A program made the position numbers and the translations under genes. A DNA stretch of 31,207 nt from an uncultured bacterium (GTDB lineage: Bacteria; Bacillota; Clostridia; Oscillospirales; Ruminococcaceae): the NCBI GenBank assembly GCA_905214265.1, contig CAJMLQ010000023.1, positions 1-31,207 of the forward strand, in the 5' to 3' direction. The notes below the pieces were generated by a model. The model was given only the letters and a program-made list of their open reading frames with translations. It made no database searches and had not been told where the DNA came from. How positions within the stretch are numbered: position 1 is the first letter of the stretch; each line of letters opens with the position of its first letter. Below are positions 14,579 through 22,852 of the stretch, piece after piece.

Positions 14579-15706
14579 TCAAATTTTCAGATTCTGCATT
14601 CGGTCGCAGTAATACTGCACATTTTCGAATTTCGCGTCCGGGGCAATCCGGTGATCCGGACAGGGGATGTAGCCGCCCAGCTCAATCAACGGCCGCAGAC
14701 GCTCGATCTCCGCATCCACCGCCTTATAGTCCAGGGCAAACACCGTTTTGTTCATCCCGCCGACGCCACGCAACTCTCGGCCGTATTTCTCCCGCCAAGG
14801 GGCGATACTGGCATTCCAGGTCCCGACCTCGATGGGGAACATGGTGTTGACGCCGTTTTCCAGCCAGGTAGGGATCAGCCGGTCAATGCACCCGTCACAG
14901 TCCACCGAAACGATGCGAATCCCATACCGGTGCAACAGGTCCGTGATCCGCTTATAATGGGGTCCCACGTATTCATCAAAAACCGATGGGATCACCAACG
15001 GACCGTTTTTGAAGCAGATGTCCTCCCAGAAATGAGCATAGTCAAACTCCGCGCCGCTTTCCAGGATTGCCTCTACGCATTGGTAGCACAGCCCGCACAT
15101 GGTGTCGATTATCTCAACGTAAAGTTCCGGATCGTCTGCCATCAGATAGCTGAGCTGTTCCACGCCCAGCAGATTGCGCATATATCCGATGAGCGACCCG
15201 CAAAACAATCCCGCCGGCAGTTCCCGTTCACTCCGGGCACCCAGCTTATTCAGTTTCTCCCACCAGATGCGGTCTCTGGAAAACTGTAACCGCGGCAGAT
15301 AGAGCTTTTCCCAGGCGTCCCGCCCTGTCAGGCTGGTTCCGATTTCCGCCGGAATGGAGACGATCCCCGGCTTCATCAGTACGATCAGCCCCGCTTTATC
15401 TCGCATCTTCCGGCTGCCGTCAGGGTATTCCTCCAGTACCTCTTCATCAAATTCCGGAAACAGGCAGCTGCCCGCTCCGAAACAGCAGTCCCCCCAGTTA
15501 AAGTCGAAACCCAGCCGCTTATTGATGGCGTATTCACCAGGACTGTTGTGTCCTTGGGAACAGAATTGATCGGCCTCCTCCTGAGTGATATGCCCCTCCG
15601 ATGCCCATTTCTGCACGGTTTCTTCCCAATAGCCAAAAGAAAATACCGGCAGTTTCTCATAAGGCTGATAGTTCAGCACTGCCAGCACATTTTCCCGAAA
15701 TGTCAT
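14579..15706 (-). CDS. Uroporphyrinogen decarboxylase (URO-D) superfamily protein
   Basis: This 375-residue protein shows the layout of URO-D-like enzymes such as MtaA/CmuA-type corrinoid methyltransferases rather than true HemE. Visible are an N-terminal TFRENVLAVLNYQPYEKLP segment, a central helical region, and VDCDGCIDRLIPTWLENGVN followed by TMFPIEVGTW near residue 300, typical of this superfamily. There are no heme genes nearby. The real role could be methyl transfer from a methoxylated or methylated compound, which I cannot specify. I chose ATG at 15706, with GGAAGGAA directly upstream; the frame stays open to 16156, but that part crosses the AraC gene and the shared promoter region. 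It is divergent from the AraC-type regulator. Confidence 0.82.
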   Translation of the reverse strand: MTFRENVLAVLNYQPYEKLPVFSFGYWEETVQKWASEGHITQEEADQFCSQGHNSPGEYAINKRLGFDFNWGDCCFGAGSCLFPEFDEEVLEEYPDGSRKMRDKAGLIVLMKPGIVSIPAEIGTSLTGRDAWEKLYLPRLQFSRDRIWWEKLNKLGARSERELPAGLFCGSLIGYMRNLLGVEQLSYLMADDPELYVEIIDTMCGLCYQCVEAILESGAEFDYAHFWEDICFKNGPLVIPSVFDEYVGPHYKRITDLLHRYGIRIVSVDCDGCIDRLIPTWLENGVNTMFPIEVGTWNASIAPWREKYGRELRGVGGMNKTVFALDYKAVDAEIERLRPLIELGGYIPCPDHRIAPDAKFENVQYYCDRMQNLKI

Positions 15707-15811
15707 CTTCCTTCCGCCTTTCCAAAAAATTTCAGGTTGCAAAATCCCGCCAGATGTTTTAATATAAGTATAGCGAATTTTTCCAGCGTCCGCTACCGAA
15801 AAAATTGCGAA

Positions 15812-15827
15812 AATATTCGCGAATATT
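15812..15827. promoter_or_regulatory. Perfect 16-bp palindrome, candidate operator
   Basis: AATATTCGCGAATATT is a perfect palindrome in the 141-base gap between the divergent URO-D-like and AraC genes, 20 bases before the AraC start codon. A related half-site (TTGCGAAAA) precedes it. It could be the binding site of the AraC protein or another dimeric regulator. The promoters themselves are not clear. Confidence 0.55.
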
Positions 15828-15847
15828 GCGCGATTGGAGGCGAGACG

Positions 15848-16711
15848 ATGCTCCTGCGTTTCGAAACGGGCGATGTGCGGGGCTGGCGGTCCCAGCACTA
15901 CACCACCGACAGAATGGCGGAGCTGCTCCCCTTTGTCCTCACGGATTTCGGAAGTTTCCAATGTGACAGCCGGTATTATCTCGAACGGGAAGGCTTTCCA
16001 AAATTTCTTTTTCTGGGGACCCGTGCCGGCTGCGGAGAACTGCGCTGCGCTGGAAAGGCCATCCTGCTCCCGGCCGGAAAAGCTGCTGTTTTTAATTGCG
16101 CCCCCTATCAATACTATGGGACTTCCGGCGATAACTGGAATTTTTTCTGGTTTCATTTTAATGGGGCAGCGGCATCTGAGTTTATCCGTTTTTTAAACGG
16201 GGACGGCATTCGGGCCTTTGACTGGGACGCTTCCCGGAATCTCTTCGAGGAATTGGAGCATCTGACCGCCGTCCCGACCCGGAATACAGATCTGCAGCTG
16301 TCCCTCTGGATTCATGCCTTATTGGGGGACCTGGCAGCCGGGGCCTCTCCGCCGCCCACAGATCCGGAGGCGGAAAGGATTGCCGCAGCCGCAGCCTATC
16401 TCCGGGAAAACTGCGCCCAGCCTCTGACGATAGAGGAAATGGCCCGAAAATGCAATCTCAGCAAATTCCATTTCATCCGGGTCTTCCGCAGGTTCACGGG
16501 CTGGACCCCCTATGAGTACCTGACCCTGGTCCGCATCGACGAGGCGAAAAACCTGCTGACTTCCACGTCCCTGGGGCTTTCCGAAATTGCGGCGCGAACG
16601 GGTTACGCCGATGCAAAATCCCTGATCCGCGCCTTCCGCCAGCACACCGAAATGACTCCCGCAGGGTATCGAAAGCAGTTCCCGGTTTATGAAAACGGCA
16701 GCCGGGATTAG
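15848..16711 (+). CDS. AraC-family transcriptional regulator
   Basis: This 287-residue regulator has an N-terminal cupin-like sensing domain (about 1-150, with the LLPAGKAAVFNCAPYQYY stretch and FFWFHFNG typical of AraC_binding) and a C-terminal pair of helix-turn-helix motifs (about 180-280). The first is seen as LTIEEMARKCNLSKFHFIRVFRRFTG and the second as LGLSEIAARTGYADAKSLIRAFRQ, followed by MTPAGYRKQF. GGAGG lies seven bases before the ATG at 15848. It diverges from the URO-D-like gene and probably controls that operon in response to a small ligand. Confidence 0.92.
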   Translation: MLLRFETGDVRGWRSQHYTTDRMAELLPFVLTDFGSFQCDSRYYLEREGFPKFLFLGTRAGCGELRCAGKAILLPAGKAAVFNCAPYQYYGTSGDNWNFFWFHFNGAAASEFIRFLNGDGIRAFDWDASRNLFEELEHLTAVPTRNTDLQLSLWIHALLGDLAAGASPPPTDPEAERIAAAAAYLRENCAQPLTIEEMARKCNLSKFHFIRVFRRFTGWTPYEYLTLVRIDEAKNLLTSTSLGLSEIAARTGYADAKSLIRAFRQHTEMTPAGYRKQFPVYENGSRD

Positions 16712-16831
16712 GAACTTTTTTCACAGAAAGGCTGGTTTGAATTCCCGAAAATTGCTTCATTATCCGTCTCTGCTTTCTTACCGGCACGGTATAAGTTTCC
16801 GGATTGGGGGAAGCCCAAAGTTTTTTGTTTG

Positions 16832-16879
16832 ACAGAATGAGGCGGACCTTGCAGTCCGCCTCATTCTGTGCTGTTTCTT
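16832..16879 (+). terminator. Terminator after the AraC-type gene
   Basis: A perfect 16-pair stem (16832-16847 with 16854-16869) with loop CTTGCA is followed by GCTG and TTTCTT. It lies 120 bases after the AraC stop and between convergent genes; the minus-strand flank lacks a T tract, so it mainly serves the plus strand. Nothing else is seen in 16712-16831. Confidence 0.8.
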
Positions 16880-16894
16880 AAAAATCATTGAAAA

Positions 16895-18157
16895 TTATTG
16901 AGCTTTTTCCATTTCTTGAGCAGCCAGGAGCAGCCCCAGCTTTCCGGTACCGTAGGTCAGCCCCCCCTGGAGCCAGACCGAATACGGCTCCCGGAGGGGA
17001 CCGTCCGCCGACAGCTCCAGGGATGCCCCCATGGTGAAGGTCCCCGCCGCCATGATTACCGGGTCCTCATATCCCGGCATGGCCCAGGGCTCCGGTGTCA
17101 CGTGGGAATCCACCGGAGAACCCTTCTGGATGCCCCGGCAGAAGGCACAGAGCTTTTCCGGGCTTCCCAGCTGGATGGCGGCGATGATGTCGGTCCGGGC
17201 AGCGTCGTACTGCGGGTCCGCCCGGTACCCCAGCTCCCCGAAGAACGCCGCGGCAAAGCAGGAGGTCTTTACAGCAGCCGCAACCGCCGACGGCGCGTGG
17301 AACAGCCCCAGATAAAGCTCCCGGTTCTGATCGAGGGTGCAGCCGGCCTCCCGACCGATGCCCGGACAAGTCAGGCGATAGGCGCACAGCTCCACCAGAT
17401 CCTTCCGCCCGGCTATGTAGCCGCCGGTGGAGGCGATGCCGCCGCCGGGATTCTTGATGAGGGAGCCGGCCATCAGATCCGCCCCCACGGAAACCGGCTC
17501 GGCCTTCTCCACGAATTCGCCGTAGCAGTTATCCACAAAAACCACCGTATCCGGATTGCCGCGCTTGGCGACGGCGGCGATCTTTCCGATGGTCTCCACG
17601 CTTAAGGAGGGCCGCAGGGAGTAGCCTCGGGACCGCTGAACGTAGATCATCCGGGCGGTTTTGGCCGCCTCCTCAATGGCGGGATAGTCCGGCTCGCCGC
17701 TGGGGAGCAGTTCCACCTGGCGGTAGGAAACGCCGAACTCCCGGAGGGAGCCAGTCCCGCCGCCGCGGATGCCGATCACTTCTTCCATCGTATCGTAGGG
17801 CGCCCCGGTGACGGAAACCACGGTATCCCCGGTGCGGAGGACGCCGAACAGCGCCACTGTCAGCGTATGAGTGCCAGAAACAAAATTGTGCCGCACCAGG
17901 GCATCCTCCGCGCCCACGGCCTGGGCGAAAACGGCGTCCAGGGTATCCCGGCCCATATCGTCGTAGCCGTAGCCGGTGGTGCCCACCAGATGGGCAGCCG
18001 AGACCCGGTGGTCGGTAAACGCTTTGAGGACCTTGGCCTCATTATAGGCGGCGATATCCTCGATCCGCCGGAAAACCTCCCGGCACTGTTCTTCGGCCTG
18101 CTCCGCTGCATGGAGCAGCCGCGGGCTGAAATCATAGAGCCCGGTATAATCGGTCAT
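16895..18157 (-). CDS. PLP-dependent lyase-like protein of the YnbB / aluminium-resistance family
   Basis: This 420-residue protein belongs to the fold-type I PLP family often annotated as methionine gamma-lyase-like or aluminium resistance protein (YnbB). Lys235 in AGSLIKNPGGG is the likely Schiff-base lysine, and Asp209 in FVDNCYGEF is the expected PLP ring-nitrogen partner. GYGYDDMGRDTL and the glycine-rich RGGGTGSL also fit the family. The true substrate is not established. I chose ATG at 18157, since the upstream candidate at 18175 is a TTG overlapping the ribosome site GGAAGGAA. It is the last gene of the murD operon, 27 bases after the small kinase; such pairs recur in Clostridia. Confidence 0.85.
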   Translation of the reverse strand: MTDYTGLYDFSPRLLHAAEQAEEQCREVFRRIEDIAAYNEAKVLKAFTDHRVSAAHLVGTTGYGYDDMGRDTLDAVFAQAVGAEDALVRHNFVSGTHTLTVALFGVLRTGDTVVSVTGAPYDTMEEVIGIRGGGTGSLREFGVSYRQVELLPSGEPDYPAIEEAAKTARMIYVQRSRGYSLRPSLSVETIGKIAAVAKRGNPDTVVFVDNCYGEFVEKAEPVSVGADLMAGSLIKNPGGGIASTGGYIAGRKDLVELCAYRLTCPGIGREAGCTLDQNRELYLGLFHAPSAVAAAVKTSCFAAAFFGELGYRADPQYDAARTDIIAAIQLGSPEKLCAFCRGIQKGSPVDSHVTPEPWAMPGYEDPVIMAAGTFTMGASLELSADGPLREPYSVWLQGGLTYGTGKLGLLLAAQEMEKAQ

Positions 18158-18184
18158 GTTGTTCGTTCCTTCCAAATATTCTTG

Positions 18185-18703
18185 TCAAAGAGCGGAGCGG
18201 ATCCACTGCTCGATCCGCCCCGCCGTTTCTTCTACAGTCAGCCCATCGGCCTCCAGCAGATGGATGGAGGGCCGCAGAGCCGGGCCGTGTTCCCACAGCC
18301 AACGGTTAAACTGCCGGGAGCTTTCCAGCCAAGCCGGGTCAGTGATGCCCCGGCCTTCCCGCATCCGCCGCTCCAGCTCGCCGTCGCTGCAAGTCACAGC
18401 CAGATAGTGGGTCTGTGTAAACAGCTTCCGCTCAGGACATTCCTCAAACTGATCCGGCGTCGTACAGCCGCAGAGGACAACCGGCTTTCCGATTTGGGCC
18501 ACATTGGCGCAGACTCGGAGCCAAAGCCTGCGATATTCCCGATATTTTTCTTCCGGCCGATTATAACGCTCGTCCCAAAGGAGATCGCTTTCCAGCACCA
18601 GGTAATCCCTTTCCCGCTGGAACAAGATCTCGCAGGCGGAGGATTTTCCCACGCCGCTGGCGCCGGTGACGAAAAAAATCGGCTGTTTTCTGGTGGGGGT
18701 CAT
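18185..18703 (-). CDS. Small P-loop nucleoside/nucleotide kinase-like protein
   Basis: This 172-residue single-domain P-loop protein has Walker A GASGVGKS at residues 14-21 and VLESDLLW, which resembles the DxD substrate motif of small-molecule kinases. C-terminal residues carry LTVEETAGRIEQWI. It has the layout of shikimate/gluconate or nucleotide kinases and resembles the kinase at 14057-14557 in general design, not closely in sequence. AGGAG is six bases before the ATG at 18703. It lies between an M42 peptidase and the YnbB-like lyase in the murD operon. The substrate is unknown. Confidence 0.75.
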   Translation of the reverse strand: MTPTRKQPIFFVTGASGVGKSSACEILFQRERDYLVLESDLLWDERYNRPEEKYREYRRLWLRVCANVAQIGKPVVLCGCTTPDQFEECPERKLFTQTHYLAVTCSDGELERRMREGRGITDPAWLESSRQFNRWLWEHGPALRPSIHLLEADGLTVEETAGRIEQWIRSAL

Positions 18704-18775
18704 GACAGTCTCCTTTCCTGTTCCAAAAACGTCCTGAAACTCCGCCGGACCATTGAAAAAGCTGGCCTGAAGGTC

Positions 18776-19807
18776 TTACTCCATCTCCCCAAGCTTCTCC
18801 AGCAGCGCCCGGGTCAAATCCCGAACGGCGGTAAGATCGCTTTCCTTCACCATGCAGAAGGGGGAATGCAGGTAGCGACAGGGGGCAGAAATGGCGATGG
18901 TCTTGATGCCGCCGGCAGTTTTGTGGATCGTACCGGCATTATTGCCGCCGGCCACCATAGATTTGCTCTGAACAGGAATGCCCTTCTCCGCGCCCAGCTG
19001 GTGGCAGAGACGGTACAGGTCCCTCGGATAGATGGTGCCCCTGTCCATGAAGCCGACGACCGCGCCTTTCCCCAAGGTGCAAACGGTCTTCGGCTCACTG
19101 ACTCCAGCCAGATCGGCGGCAGTGGTAGCCTCCAAGGCAATGGCGTAATCCGGCGCGATGCTGAAGGCGGAACCCGCCGCGCCCCGACAGCCCACCTCTT
19201 CCTGAACGCTGAAGCTGAACCAACAGTCCCAAGGCAGTTCCGAGCGGATGAGGTCCACCATCACCGCACAGCCGAAACGGTCGTCGATGGCCTTGCCCTT
19301 TAAGCAGCCGTTTCCGAAAACGCCGAAGCCTGCGGGGAAACAGACCTCGTCGCCGGGGTCGACCAGGGCCATGGCCTCTTCCTTGGAGGCGCAGCCGATG
19401 TCGATGTAGAGTTTATCCACGGGGACGGCAGTCTTCCGCTCTTCGTCGGACTGCATGTGGACGGCCTTGGTGCCGATAACGCCGGGGATCCGGTTCTCGC
19501 CCACCACCACACGGCGGCCCAGGATGACCCGGGCGTCCACACCGCCCACGGTGGTGAAGCAGAGGCCGCCGTCCGGGGAAAAGCCGGTGACGATCATGCC
19601 CACCTCGTCCATGTGGGCGTCGACGAGGAGCTTCTTCGCCGGGGTTTTGGCGCCTTTCTTAAAGGCGATGATATTGCCCATGTTGTCCACCCGGCATTCG
19701 TCGCAGTAGTCCTCTATCAGTCCGATGATGCGGCTGGCCACGGCGCTTTCGTTACCGGAAATGCCGTATTCGTTGCAGAGTATCTCCAAAATTTCACGAA
19801 ATTTCAT
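18776..19807 (-). CDS. M42-family metallo-aminopeptidase (second of a tandem pair)
   Basis: This 343-residue protein is an M42 glutamyl/deblocking-aminopeptidase-type enzyme that removes N-terminal residues from peptides using two metal ions. Ligand segments are visible in order: DAHMDEVGM, AIDDRFG (bridging Asp), VQEEVGCRGA (catalytic Glu pair), ALEATTAAD and CRYLHSPFC (last His). These enzymes form dodecameric tetrahedral particles in the cytoplasm. I chose ATG at 19807, with GAGGAGG eight bases upstream. The gene starts 13 bases after the other M42 gene. Confidence 0.9.
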   Translation of the reverse strand: MKFREILEILCNEYGISGNESAVASRIIGLIEDYCDECRVDNMGNIIAFKKGAKTPAKKLLVDAHMDEVGMIVTGFSPDGGLCFTTVGGVDARVILGRRVVVGENRIPGVIGTKAVHMQSDEERKTAVPVDKLYIDIGCASKEEAMALVDPGDEVCFPAGFGVFGNGCLKGKAIDDRFGCAVMVDLIRSELPWDCWFSFSVQEEVGCRGAAGSAFSIAPDYAIALEATTAADLAGVSEPKTVCTLGKGAVVGFMDRGTIYPRDLYRLCHQLGAEKGIPVQSKSMVAGGNNAGTIHKTAGGIKTIAISAPCRYLHSPFCMVKESDLTAVRDLTRALLEKLGEME

Positions 19808-19820
19808 TGTCTTTCCCTCC

Positions 19821-20846
19821 TCATTCCCCACAGTGCAGGATGTACTGCGCGATCAGATTGCCCACCGCTTCCACGTCAGAAAGCTGGACCACCTCGACCG
19901 GGGTGTGCATGTACTTGAGGGGGATGGAGAGAAGCGCGGTTCGCACGCCGCCGGCCGCTACAGAAATCTGGTCGGCGTTGGTGGAGGTGCGGCCGCCCAT
20001 GACTTCCACCTGCCAGGGGATCCGCTGAGTCTTGGACAGGCTGACCAGCTCGTCGAACATGCCCCGGTTCAGGATGGGGCTGATGCCGATCATGGGGCCG
20101 TTGCCCATCTTGCCGCACTTAATTTCGTCGGCGTCGGCGGTGAGGGCAAAGCTCACGTCCACGGCAATGGCCGCGTCGGGCTTCACCCGGAAGGCCGTGG
20201 TGGCCGCGCCCATGCCGCCGGTCTCCTCCTGGGCGGAAAAGACCACCGTCAGGGAGCAGCCCAGGGGCTTGTCCTTCAGAAGCTCCAGGGCATGGAGGAT
20301 GGCGGCGGCTCCGGCGCGGTCGTCCAGGGAGCGGGATGTGATCCGGCCGTTTTCCAGCTGGGCAAAGGCGCTCACATAGGTGACCCGGTCGCCGGGGGCC
20401 ACCCACTGGAGCAGCTCCTCCCGGCTGTAGCCGGTGTCGATGGCGATCTCCTCGATATCCACTACCTTTTTGGCCTCGTCGCCGGAAGTCAGATGAGGCG
20501 GCTTGGTGCCCACGATGCCCGGGACCGGTCGGGAGCCGTGGATCACCACCTCCTGGGCCAACAGGAGCCGCCGGTCCACGCCGCCGCAGGGGGCGACCCG
20601 GACAAAGCCCTCCTCGGTGATGTGGGTGACGATCATGCCGATCTGGTCGATATGGGCGTCCAGCAGCAGCCGCGGAGCGCCCTCCCCCGCGTCGTGAATG
20701 TCGGCGACGACGCTGCCGAAGGGATCGACGGCCACATCGTTGGTATAGCCACGGAGAAGTTCCGCCGCTGCTTCCGCGGCAGAGCCCTCCTCGCCGGAAA
20801 CGCCGTCGGCTTCACAGAGGCGGCGAAGGATTTCCAGAGTTGTCAT
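19821..20846 (-). CDS. M42-family metallo-aminopeptidase (first of a tandem pair)
   Basis: This 341-residue paralogue of the next gene has the same order of metal ligands: DAHIDQIGM, SLDDRAG, SAQEETGGMGA, AVDVSFALTAD and KYMHTPVEVV. The two copies differ widely between the motifs, so the duplication is old and their peptide preferences probably differ. I chose ATG at 20846, with GGAAG five bases upstream; the earlier ATG at 20870 overlaps the murD stop and lacks a ribosome site. It is the second gene of the murD operon. Confidence 0.9.
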   Translation of the reverse strand: MTTLEILRRLCEADGVSGEEGSAAEAAAELLRGYTNDVAVDPFGSVVADIHDAGEGAPRLLLDAHIDQIGMIVTHITEEGFVRVAPCGGVDRRLLLAQEVVIHGSRPVPGIVGTKPPHLTSGDEAKKVVDIEEIAIDTGYSREELLQWVAPGDRVTYVSAFAQLENGRITSRSLDDRAGAAAILHALELLKDKPLGCSLTVVFSAQEETGGMGAATTAFRVKPDAAIAVDVSFALTADADEIKCGKMGNGPMIGISPILNRGMFDELVSLSKTQRIPWQVEVMGGRTSTNADQISVAAGGVRTALLSIPLKYMHTPVEVVQLSDVEAVGNLIAQYILHCGE

Positions 20847-20866
20847 AAAATCTTCCTTTCGCTGAT

Positions 20867-22261
20867 TCATTGTAACCCGTTTACGATGGATTTAAAGTGC
20901 CGTCCCCGCTCCTCAAAATTCGGGTATTTGTCGAAGCTGGCGCTGGCAGGGGAAAGGCTGACGATGTCGCCGGGCTGGGCGAGCTTCCGTGCCTTGGCCA
21001 CCGCGTCCTCCATATCCTCCGCGTGCTGAATAACCAGCCCGGACTGTTCAAACCCCTCGCAGGCCCGGACGGCGGCCTCGATCTTGGGGGCGGTGCTTCC
21101 CATGAGGACCAAGGCCTTCACCTTCTCGATGATCTTAGGGGCCAGCGGCTCATACGGGATCTTTTTGTCGTAGCCGCCAGCGATGATAATAATCTTCTGA
21201 TGGAACGAATCCAGACCAGCGATGGTGCGGCTGGGGCTGCTGGCGATGGAGTCATTATACCAGGTCACGCCGTCCAGCTCCCGGACTCGCTCGATGCGGT
21301 GCTCCACACCGCCGAAGGTCTTCGCGATGCGGACGATGTTATCTGGGTCCACCTCCCCCTCTACGGCGGAAATGGCGGCCAGGTAATTCTCCACATTGTG
21401 CATGCCGGGGAGGAGGATCTCCTCCTTTTTCAGCAAAGCGGTCTTCTCGCCATGGCGCACAGCATAAAGTGCGCCGTCCTCGCCCAGGAAGGCTCCGTTG
21501 TCCGGCGTCTCCCGACGGCTGAACCAAGAGAGCTCCCCGCGGATCTCCGGGGCGAAGGAACGGGTGACATCGTTGTCCAGGTTGAGGACCGTCCGGGAAA
21601 AGGCGTTCTGGTGGAGGTAGAGGTTTTTCTTGCTGTCGATATACTCCTGCATGTCCTTATGGACGTCCAAGTGGTTGGGGGCCACGTTGGTGATCACTGC
21701 CACGTCCGGGGAACGCCGCATGGAGATGAGCTGAAAGCTGGAAAGCTCCACTACCGCCGCATCGTCTTCCCCAATCTCCTCGATGTCCGGCAGGAGGGCT
21801 TTTCCGATGTTTCCGCCCAGCCAAACCCGTTTGCCCTGGGCCTCCAGCATTTTGGAAATAAGAGTGGTGGTGGTGGTTTTGCCGTCCGAACCGGTCACGG
21901 CGTAAATCTTGCAGGGACAGAGGTCAAAGAAACACTCCATCTCGCTGGTGACGGCCTTGCCCTTTTTCCGCGCCTCGCTGAGGGCGGGGGAGTTAAAGTA
22001 CATCCCCGGGGTGCGGAAAATGACGTCGGCGTCGTCCAGGGCCTTCAGGTAGCCGTCCCCCAGGCGGAACCGCGCCCCCTTTTCCAGCAGAAAGGAGTAG
22101 GTCTCACCCATCTGCTCCGCGGAACGCCGGTCGCAGATCGTCACGGCGATCCCCTTTTCCAAAAATTTTTCGATAAGCCGGGTATGGCTGACGCCGACCC
22201 CGATAAAAACGACCTGTTTTCTGCGCAGGCCGTCAAAAAAGCGGGAAATTGAAACGGACAT
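20867..22261 (-). CDS. murD: UDP-N-acetylmuramoylalanine--D-glutamate ligase
   Basis: MurD adds D-glutamate to UDP-MurNAc-L-Ala in the cytoplasm during peptidoglycan precursor synthesis. The 464-residue protein shows an N-terminal UDP-binding Rossmann segment (VVFIGVGVSHTRLI), the Mur ATP-binding loop AVTGSDGKTTTTTLI, ELSSFQL, TNVAPNHLDVH, HNVENYLAA, the FGGVEHRIE motif and the C-terminal YNDSIASSP and LSPASASFDKYPNFEERG typical of MurD. It is slightly longer than usual. I chose ATG at 22261, with AGGAG eight bases upstream. It heads a five-gene operon whose other genes have no obvious wall role. Confidence 0.93.
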   Translation of the reverse strand: MSVSISRFFDGLRRKQVVFIGVGVSHTRLIEKFLEKGIAVTICDRRSAEQMGETYSFLLEKGARFRLGDGYLKALDDADVIFRTPGMYFNSPALSEARKKGKAVTSEMECFFDLCPCKIYAVTGSDGKTTTTTLISKMLEAQGKRVWLGGNIGKALLPDIEEIGEDDAAVVELSSFQLISMRRSPDVAVITNVAPNHLDVHKDMQEYIDSKKNLYLHQNAFSRTVLNLDNDVTRSFAPEIRGELSWFSRRETPDNGAFLGEDGALYAVRHGEKTALLKKEEILLPGMHNVENYLAAISAVEGEVDPDNIVRIAKTFGGVEHRIERVRELDGVTWYNDSIASSPSRTIAGLDSFHQKIIIIAGGYDKKIPYEPLAPKIIEKVKALVLMGSTAPKIEAAVRACEGFEQSGLVIQHAEDMEDAVAKARKLAQPGDIVSLSPASASFDKYPNFEERGRHFKSIVNGLQ

Positions 22262-22304
22262 CCAATCCTCTCCTTTATAAGAAATTTCTGGGCATACTAT
22301 TTTT

Positions 22305-22333
22305 AGTATACTTCTTCTCCCCCTGATTATCAA
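22305..22333 (-). promoter_or_regulatory. Promoter of the murD operon
   Basis: On the minus strand TTGATA (22333-22328) and TATACT (22310-22305) are separated by 17 bases. Transcription should start near 22298, about 37 bases before the murD start codon. It lies in the gap after the DUF1294 gene. Confidence 0.8.
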
Positions 22334-22359
22334 GGGGATTTCCGGCGAAACCCGCAATT

Positions 22360-22647
22360 TTACGGCCGAAGCAGCAGCGCCCATACAAGCCACACGGATA
22401 CGGCCAGCCACAGGACCGCCAGCAGCGGGATCCCGATTTGGAAGGAACGGTGCTTCGTTTTATGGCGGAATACCGCCATTCCCAGCAGGAACCCCCATGC
22501 GCCGCCCAAGCCAGACACCAGGAAAAGGGTCTTCTCCGGCACTCTCCAGCGTCCACGCTGGGCTTTCCATTTATCGATGCCGCACAGAACAAACGCCAGC
22601 AGACACATCACGGCCAGATAGACCGCATAAGCTTTCAGAATTCCCAC
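22360..22647 (-). CDS. DUF1294 small membrane protein
   Basis: This roughly 95-residue protein has hydrophobic segments at about 4-23, 41-58 and 73-93 and the hallmarks of DUF1294: a GIDKWKAQRGRWRVPE segment between the first helices, GGAWGFLLGM and FRHKTKHRSF. The function of the family is unknown. I chose a GTG start at 22647, with AAAGGA nine bases upstream; an upstream ATG at 22713 would add a basic stretch without a good ribosome site. It stands alone between the divergent ligase operon and murD. Confidence 0.82.
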   Translation of the reverse strand: MGILKAYAVYLAVMCLLAFVLCGIDKWKAQRGRWRVPEKTLFLVSGLGGAWGFLLGMAVFRHKTKHRSFQIGIPLLAVLWLAVSVWLVWALLLRP

Positions 22648-22748
22648 ACTTTTTCGTCCTTTCCGCCGGAATCCCGGCAGACCTATTGTAACACAGATTC
22701 TCTCCCGGGGCAATGCGTCTTTCCGGAGAAGGATTCAAAATTATTTTC

Positions 22749-22777
22749 TTGTATTTCCCCGCCGGGGATAGTATAAT
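22749..22777 (+). promoter_or_regulatory. Promoter of the D-aspartate ligase operon
   Basis: TTGTAT (22749-22754), a 17-base spacer and TATAAT (22772-22777). Transcription should start near 22784, about 69 bases before the ligase ATG. Confidence 0.82.
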
Positions 22778-22852
22778 ATAGGGTATGACAGTTTGTCCAT
22801 CCGGCGGTTTTCGCCAGACCGTCCCCGATAAATTCCGGAAAGGAAGTTTCTC

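Noticed and set aside
15707..16156. N-terminal extension of the URO-D-like protein
   Set aside because: It would run through the AraC gene and its promoter region and does not resemble the family; a good ribosome site precedes the ATG at 15706.
20897..22252. 451-codon frame on the plus strand opposite murD
   Set aside because: Antisense of MurD; no recognisable domain and no promoter or ribosome site.
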